35,177 nucleotides of DNA from a virus. Positions 31,344 through 35,177 of the stretch are shown here, one piece after another; the stretch's first letter is position 1; every line of letters starts with the position of its first letter. Location of the stretch: positions 1-35,177 of the IMG/VR virus record IMGVR_UViG_3300009788_000215. One strand, written 5' to 3'. The notes under the pieces were generated by a model, which saw only the letters and a program-made list of their open reading frames with translations, did not search any database and was not told the DNA's origin. The position numbers were made by a program, and so were the translations under genes.

Positions 31344-31883
31344 ATGACTGAGCAAATCAGTGGAGTAATTGATAGCATCTTCACCAAAGAAGTGCAGATT
31401 AAGAGAGGCCCCAAGGCTGGCTCAACTAGCACGGTGTACCATGCTATGATACAAGGGCACGATGTGAACCTCGGGTTCCAGTGTGCATTTCAAGAGGGCG
31501 AGAGTGTCACCCTTAACGTGGAGCAGAAGTATGGTGGTTATCAGGTGGTCCAAGGGAACGGGAGTGGTACGCCAGTTGCGCCCGCTCCAGCTAGTAACGC
31601 TGGACAAGCTAGCGCGCCCACTAAGGTATCGGCAGCGAAACCTGCTTTCCCTACGATTAAGAACACAAAGGACGTGTCCATTATCCGACAGAACAGCATG
31701 ACCCATGCGTCCCGGATAGTGCGGGACATGGTTGACCTTGGTGTAGTAGCAGCACCGCCAACGGAAGCTGAGTACGTCGAGAAGGTGATCGAGGTAGCGT
31801 ACAGCATTGCTGACTTCAGCACTGGCTGGCGTGAGCAGAAAATGGCCGATGCTATGGCCGGGTACACAGAAGGAGACGAGTAA
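31344..31883 (+). CDS. Possible single-stranded DNA-binding protein
   Basis: 179 aa, directly after the polymerase. Residues 1-75 are beta-rich with the look of an OB fold (ISGVIDSIFTKEV, GHDVNLGFQCAFQEGESVTL, YGGYQVV). A Pro/Ala/Gly-rich linker (about 75-100) follows, then a helical C-terminal domain ending in an acidic tail (GYTEGDE). An acidic tail and position in the replisome cluster fit an SSB-like protein. No diagnostic motif, so the call is tentative. Confidence 0.5.
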   Translation: MTEQISGVIDSIFTKEVQIKRGPKAGSTSTVYHAMIQGHDVNLGFQCAFQEGESVTLNVEQKYGGYQVVQGNGSGTPVAPAPASNAGQASAPTKVSAAKPAFPTIKNTKDVSIIRQNSMTHASRIVRDMVDLGVVAAPPTEAEYVEKVIEVAYSIADFSTGWREQKMADAMAGYTEGDE

Positions 31884-32065
31884 TGTACAAGACCGTTGAA
31901 TTGAATGAGTATCTCGACGAGTCCGATAAAAGTATCGCCGCACGTATTGGTGAGGACGAGGGCGACATTACATTGACCATTGAGTGTCAAGAGATTATTG
32001 TGAGTAAGAAAGATCTGCTTACGATACGGCGCTGGCTCAATGCTGTGATCCGAGAGGCTACCTAA
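31883..32065 (+). CDS. Small acidic protein, unknown function
   Basis: 60 aa, with the start overlapping the previous stop (TAATG) and its stop overlapping the next ATG. Acidic N-terminal half and a helical C-terminus (KKDLLTIRRWLNAVIREA). No family recognised. Confidence 0.6.
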   Translation: MYKTVELNEYLDESDKSIAARIGEDEGDITLTIECQEIIVSKKDLLTIRRWLNAVIREAT

Positions 32066-32979
32066 TGAGTGACCAGAAGTCCATAACTACACTCACCGCT
32101 GACATCTATGACGTACTGGATGCTTCCAAAGACCACACGCCGAACTCAGATAAGGCAGCAGAGTATGCCATGCGCATAGGTGGGGAGTTCGCAACGTCTA
32201 CCCTGAAGCGGGACAAGCCCAGGGAACATGGGAAGTTGTGGGCTTCTGACCTCGGTAAGAAGTGCCGACGGCAACAGTGGTATCAGTTCAATGAGCCACA
32301 TCATGGTGAGAAACTAACAGGCAACACCAAGTTCAAGTTCCTGTATGGTAACATACTGGAAGAGGCGGTGTTGTACATGGCAGAGGAGGCAGGGCATGAG
32401 GTCTCACACCAACAGTTCACCGTCGAGCATAAGGTCGACGACTGGACCATCCGGGGCAGGATCGACGCCATCATTGACGACGTCCTTGTCGACGTTAAGA
32501 GCACAAGCAGTTTCGGCTTCAAGAGGTACAAGACTGGCATCGACGCTTCGAATGACTCGTTCGGATACTTGGAGCAGCTCGGCTTCTACTCTGCGTTCGG
32601 TGATTATGGGGTCACACCCACTGATCAGGGCTTCGTGTGGATTGACAAACAAAACGGGCACATCAAGTATACAAGCGCTGCTGTTAAAAGTGCCGCGCAA
32701 CTCGACGCCCTTGCCCGTGATATCAGTGACGCTGTGGAACAGGTGGCTGAGTCTGCCGTGCCCAAAGCCTTCACCGCTGCGCCCTATGGCAAATCAGGTA
32801 ACGAAGCACTACCAATCTCATGTAGTTACTGTGCCTTTAAGCGACACTGTTGGCGCGACTCTAACAGTGGCAAGGGACTGCGAACATTTGCTTATAACCA
32901 AGGGCCGGTGCATTTCACGACCATTAAACGCGAACCTAATAGTACAGTCCCGGAGATAACCAATGAAGGCAAATCCTAA
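32065..32979 (+). CDS. Cas4/RecB-family PD-(D/E)XK exonuclease with four-Cys cluster
   Basis: 304 aa. GKKCRRQ gives Cys67; GNILEEA (95-101); GRIDAI with Asp134; LVDVKS with Asp143 and Lys145; YLEQLGFY with Gln171; and CSYCAFKRHC with Cys253, 256 and 262. This is the full Cas4-like pattern: PD-(D/E)XK active site plus four Cys for an iron-sulfur cluster. Phage Cas4-like nucleases probably act in recombination or end processing; no CRISPR array or cas gene is nearby. Lies between the polymerase block and endonuclease I. Confidence 0.88.
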   Translation: MSDQKSITTLTADIYDVLDASKDHTPNSDKAAEYAMRIGGEFATSTLKRDKPREHGKLWASDLGKKCRRQQWYQFNEPHHGEKLTGNTKFKFLYGNILEEAVLYMAEEAGHEVSHQQFTVEHKVDDWTIRGRIDAIIDDVLVDVKSTSSFGFKRYKTGIDASNDSFGYLEQLGFYSAFGDYGVTPTDQGFVWIDKQNGHIKYTSAAVKSAAQLDALARDISDAVEQVAESAVPKAFTAAPYGKSGNEALPISCSYCAFKRHCWRDSNSGKGLRTFAYNQGPVHFTTIKREPNSTVPEITNEGKS

Positions 32980-33322
32980 ACACATTCAAGCAATGAAAGA
33001 AGGGAAGATACCGTATGAGAAACTACCTCTGGCAGTACTCGAAGCCGACGCAATCGTACATGCTCACGGTGCTGACAAGTACGGAGAAAGGAACTGGCGC
33101 ATCGACAAGATACTTTGTTCCACGTACGAGGGAGCAATACTCCGCCACTTTATTGCTTGGGCGTCGGGAGAGGACACTGACCCCGACTCAGGCCAACCAC
33201 ATCTTAGCCACATTCGAGCGTGCTGCGGAGTAATGCTTGATGCACAGATGCACGGTAAATTAATAGACGACAGAGACCGAGCTGAATCAAAGGACAAAGA
33301 CAATGAATGTACAACTGACTAG
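32963..33322 (+). CDS. DUF5664-type (dATP/dGTP pyrophosphohydrolase-like) protein
   Basis: 119 aa. HGADKYGERNWR (33-44), then YEGAILRHFIAWASGEDTDP (54-73) and SGQPHLSHIRACCGVML (74-90) match the short DUF5664 family, related to MazG/MazZ-type all-alpha NTP pyrophosphohydrolases. Conserved Glu, His and Asp residues are present in these segments. It may clear a dNTP from the pool; in some phages such enzymes help replace adenine by 2-aminoadenine, but no PurZ is seen here. Confidence 0.72.
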   Translation: MKANPKHIQAMKEGKIPYEKLPLAVLEADAIVHAHGADKYGERNWRIDKILCSTYEGAILRHFIAWASGEDTDPDSGQPHLSHIRACCGVMLDAQMHGKLIDDRDRAESKDKDNECTTD

Positions 33323-33524
33323 TACCAGCGGCATGAGTATGGACATCAATGTGATGTACTACTACTTCACGATGGATCAATTCCAAAACGTGACGCATGT
33401 GAACTATGCGTATGATGATCCGACTGGTCCGTATTCACAGAACATAGGGGACTTCGCTACTTTCAAGTCGATGAACCCCGGCTACTTATACATACCGGTG
33501 CCCTCTAGTGTCATCGGGAAATGA
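33303..33524 (+). CDS. Small Tyr-rich protein, unknown function
   Basis: 73 aa, beta-like and unusually rich in Tyr, Asn and Met (MYYYFTMDQFQNVTHVNYAY). No family recognised. Overlaps neighbours by 20 and 17 bases. Confidence 0.6.
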   Translation: MNVQLTSTSGMSMDINVMYYYFTMDQFQNVTHVNYAYDDPTGPYSQNIGDFATFKSMNPGYLYIPVPSSVIGK

Positions 33525-33924
33525 GTACGCCAGCAAGTTCGAGGCTCGCATCGCCAAAGAACTTGGAGAGGCAGGAGTGTCGTTTAAGTATGAGGAAATT
33601 TCCTATGAGTACGACGAGCCACTCAGGAAGAATAGGGCCAGATGCGCAGATTGCGATAGCACAAATCTATTGCGAACAGGCTGGTATACCCCTGACTTCT
33701 TTCTGGAAACGGGAGTCATCATTGAAACTAAAGGTAGGTTTACTGCGGCTGATCGTCGCAAGATGCTCGCCGTCAAGCAAGATCACCCCGATGTGAACAT
33801 AGTGATGTTGTTCATGCGGGACAACAAGATACACCGCAACAGCACGACGTTCTACAGTGACTGGTGTATGGAGAATGGGTACGAGTACGCTATCGGACAC
33901 CCCAAACAGGAGTGGTTGAAATGA
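33508..33924 (+). CDS. T7-type endonuclease I (Holliday-junction resolvase)
   Basis: 138 aa (T7 gp3 is 149). SKFEARIAKEL gives Glu12, YTPDFFL gives Asp63 and IIETKG gives Glu73 and Lys75; these match T7 Glu20, Asp55, Glu65 and Lys67. A Cys pair (CADC, 46-49) lies in an insert before the catalytic Asp, which may bind a metal. It resolves branched DNA before packaging. The GTG/ATG choice: the listed start is GTG-like at 33508; a downstream ATG at 33522 is in another frame. Confidence 0.88.
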   Translation: MSSGNEYASKFEARIAKELGEAGVSFKYEEISYEYDEPLRKNRARCADCDSTNLLRTGWYTPDFFLETGVIIETKGRFTAADRRKMLAVKQDHPDVNIVMLFMRDNKIHRNSTTFYSDWCMENGYEYAIGHPKQEWLK

Positions 33925-34256
33925 AGAAGTGGACCAAAAGGAATCGTGTGTTCCTGAATAGCCCAGCTAGCGGATGCTTTGCTGGCGTGGCATGGTCGGT
34001 GGCGTTGGAGCAGCAGACAGATTGGCGCTCGGTAACCGACAAAGAGATAGACAGCGCCGACTTTGACCCAAAGAAAAAACCACAGAAGTGGGCCGTGGAT
34101 GCCCACATTGAAATAAACAGGGAGGCGCTGGACCATTACGTCAGCCGCAAGGCTCACCTGCGCTCCGTGAAGAACATGCAGCGCGAACTGAACAGGTTTA
34201 TTGCGCTGTCTGAGAAAGCGTTAAGGGACGCGGAGAAGGAAAATGCCAAGAGTTAA
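33921..34256 (+). CDS. Small basic protein, unknown function
   Basis: 111 aa from the ATG at 33921, which overlaps the endonuclease stop (ATGA); the frame is open to 33864 but that lies over endonuclease I. Basic, with a SPASGCFAGVAW segment and a C-terminal helix (KNMQRELNRFIALSEKALRD). No family recognised. Overlaps the next gene by 14 bases. Confidence 0.65.
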   Translation: MKKWTKRNRVFLNSPASGCFAGVAWSVALEQQTDWRSVTDKEIDSADFDPKKKPQKWAVDAHIEINREALDHYVSRKAHLRSVKNMQRELNRFIALSEKALRDAEKENAKS

Positions 34257-35019
34257 ACTACCACTGAAGCTATTGTACTTGGACATCGAGACCACGCCCC
34301 TCAAGGGTACGTTCTGGAATCTATGGCCCAAGTACATACCGCTGAATCAAATGCAAGAGCCGACCTACATACTGTGTTGGGGTGCGCAATGGCATGGAGA
34401 CCGAGAGGTAATCTTCTCGTCGGTCAAGGCTGACGGGCGAGAGAACATGATACGTCGGATGCACGCGCTATTGGAGGAGGCCGATGCTGTCTGTCACTAC
34501 AATGGCAAGGCGTTCGACATGAAGCACCTGAACAGGGAGTTCGCACTCTATGGGTTGAACCCACCGAGTCACTACTCCCAGGTGGACCTGCTCAGTGAGG
34601 TCAAGAAGAACTTCAAGCTGCCGTCCAACAAGCTGGACTACGTGTGCCGATACTTCGGTCTCGGTGGCAAGGTCAAGCACGCAGGTATAGAGCTATGGTA
34701 TGGCTGCATGGAGGGCAATGAGCGGGACTGGAAGATCATGGAGAGGTACAACAAGCAGGACGTTAAGCTTCTGCCCAAGCTGTACCGGTTCATGAGACCT
34801 TGGATCAAGGATCACCCCAACGTGGGCCTGTACATCAAGGACCCATTGAAGCCTACGTGTCCCAAGTGTGCCAGCACCAAGCTGCACAAGAAGGGGACAC
34901 AGCACAACACCAAGAAGGCGTCGTACGACAGGTACACATGCCTGTCATGTGGTGAGCCGTGCCGTAGTAGGTTCCAGTCAGCCAAGACTAGCGCCAATGT
35001 ACTAGTGAGGTCACAGTAA
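34243..35019 (+). CDS. DnaQ/YprB-type 3'-5' exonuclease with C-terminal zinc ribbon
   Basis: 258 aa. RNase H-fold exonuclease motifs: YLDIETTP (Asp14, Glu16), HYNGKAFD (Asp92) and RYNKQDV (Asp173), a DEDD-type site as in YprB-like nucleases. The C-terminal 50 residues carry CPKC (206-209) and CLSC (233-236), a zinc ribbon that may bind nucleic acid. Probably a DNA or RNA exonuclease in recombination or host nucleic-acid degradation. It is separate from the polymerase's own exonuclease domain. Confidence 0.85.
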   Translation: MPRVKLPLKLLYLDIETTPLKGTFWNLWPKYIPLNQMQEPTYILCWGAQWHGDREVIFSSVKADGRENMIRRMHALLEEADAVCHYNGKAFDMKHLNREFALYGLNPPSHYSQVDLLSEVKKNFKLPSNKLDYVCRYFGLGGKVKHAGIELWYGCMEGNERDWKIMERYNKQDVKLLPKLYRFMRPWIKDHPNVGLYIKDPLKPTCPKCASTKLHKKGTQHNTKKASYDRYTCLSCGEPCRSRFQSAKTSANVLVRSQ

Positions 35020-35168
35020 TGGAGACTCAGGACTTCTACGACCACCTTGCTACCTTACGGGAGCAAGACCCGGACTACATCGTGGATGTACTAGATATAT
35101 CCAGCGATGAATTATTGATGGCCTTCGGAGTGAAGGCCGCTAACTTTATCGAGGAAGAATATGGCTAA
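35019..35168 (+). CDS. Small acidic protein, unknown function
   Basis: 49 aa, too short for many gene finders. Start overlaps the exonuclease stop (TAATG). Acidic and helical (LREQDPDYIVDVLDISSDEL). Its length and composition resemble small proteins often found beside phage nucleases, but no function is known. Confidence 0.6.
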   Translation: METQDFYDHLATLREQDPDYIVDVLDISSDELLMAFGVKAANFIEEEYG

Positions 35169-35177
35169 GTTTGTAAT
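35161..35177 (+). CDS. Start of a further gene (partial)
   Basis: ATGGCTAAGTTTGTAAT begins a frame that leaves the window, with GAGGAAG just upstream and an 8-base overlap with the preceding gene. Only five full codons are visible. Confidence 0.5.

Overview
The window is part of the genome of a lytic-looking, short-tailed (podovirus-type) double-stranded DNA phage. It is organised as two divergent, densely packed arms that meet in a control region at about 17441-17971. The structural genes are T7-like in type (portal, scaffold, capsid, tail tubular A and B, gp14-like and giant internal proteins). The replication genes (TOPRIM primase, DnaB-like helicase, family-A polymerase, T7 endonuclease I, Cas4-like nuclease) are of the kind found in environmental podoviruses. 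No phage RNA polymerase, integrase, tRNA or CRISPR array is seen, and recognisable promoters look sigma-70-like. A proteobacterial, possibly marine, host is plausible but is inference.

Left arm (minus strand, 17440 down to 1). In transcription order: a small lipoprotein; an HExxH metallopeptidase-like protein; a 207-base gap; small terminase; a beta-propeller-like protein; large terminase; portal; a 90-aa protein; scaffold; major capsid; a capsid-associated protein; a UUCG-loop terminator; tail tubular A; a 124-aa protein; tail tubular B; a 72-aa protein; a gp14-like internal protein; and a giant virion protein (more than 1509 aa) that runs off the left edge. Most neighbours overlap as ATGA or TAATG, so this is one late operon.

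Control region and first early genes (17441-19640). The divergent spacer carries candidate promoters in both directions, a perfect 20-bp palindrome lying in the rightward promoter spacer, short direct repeats, a homopurine tract and long leader hairpins. The first four rightward genes are studded with perfect stem-loops, about one per 50 bases, most with triloops. This far exceeds chance and is not explained by any known feature. A roughly 500-base non-coding stretch with a strong TTGACA promoter follows.

Early small-gene region (19639-23896). About 20 small, overlapping genes include a type II secretion/type IV pilus-like pseudopilin with an intact prepilin motif, several one- or two-helix membrane micro-proteins, a ribbon-helix-helix-like protein and Cys-rich mini-proteins.

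Replication and recombination region (23889-35177). It begins with a MoxR/CobS-like AAA+ ATPase and a CobT-like VWA protein that also has an HExxH motif. Then come a membrane protein, primase, helicase (broken into two frames at a G5 run), DNA polymerase, a possible ssDNA-binding protein, a Cas4-like nuclease, a DUF5664-type nucleotide pyrophosphohydrolase-like protein, endonuclease I, and a DnaQ/YprB-type exonuclease with a zinc ribbon. The strongest leads for new biology are the coding-region hairpin array, the phage-encoded pseudopilin with its membrane micro-proteins, and the AAA+/VWA pair.
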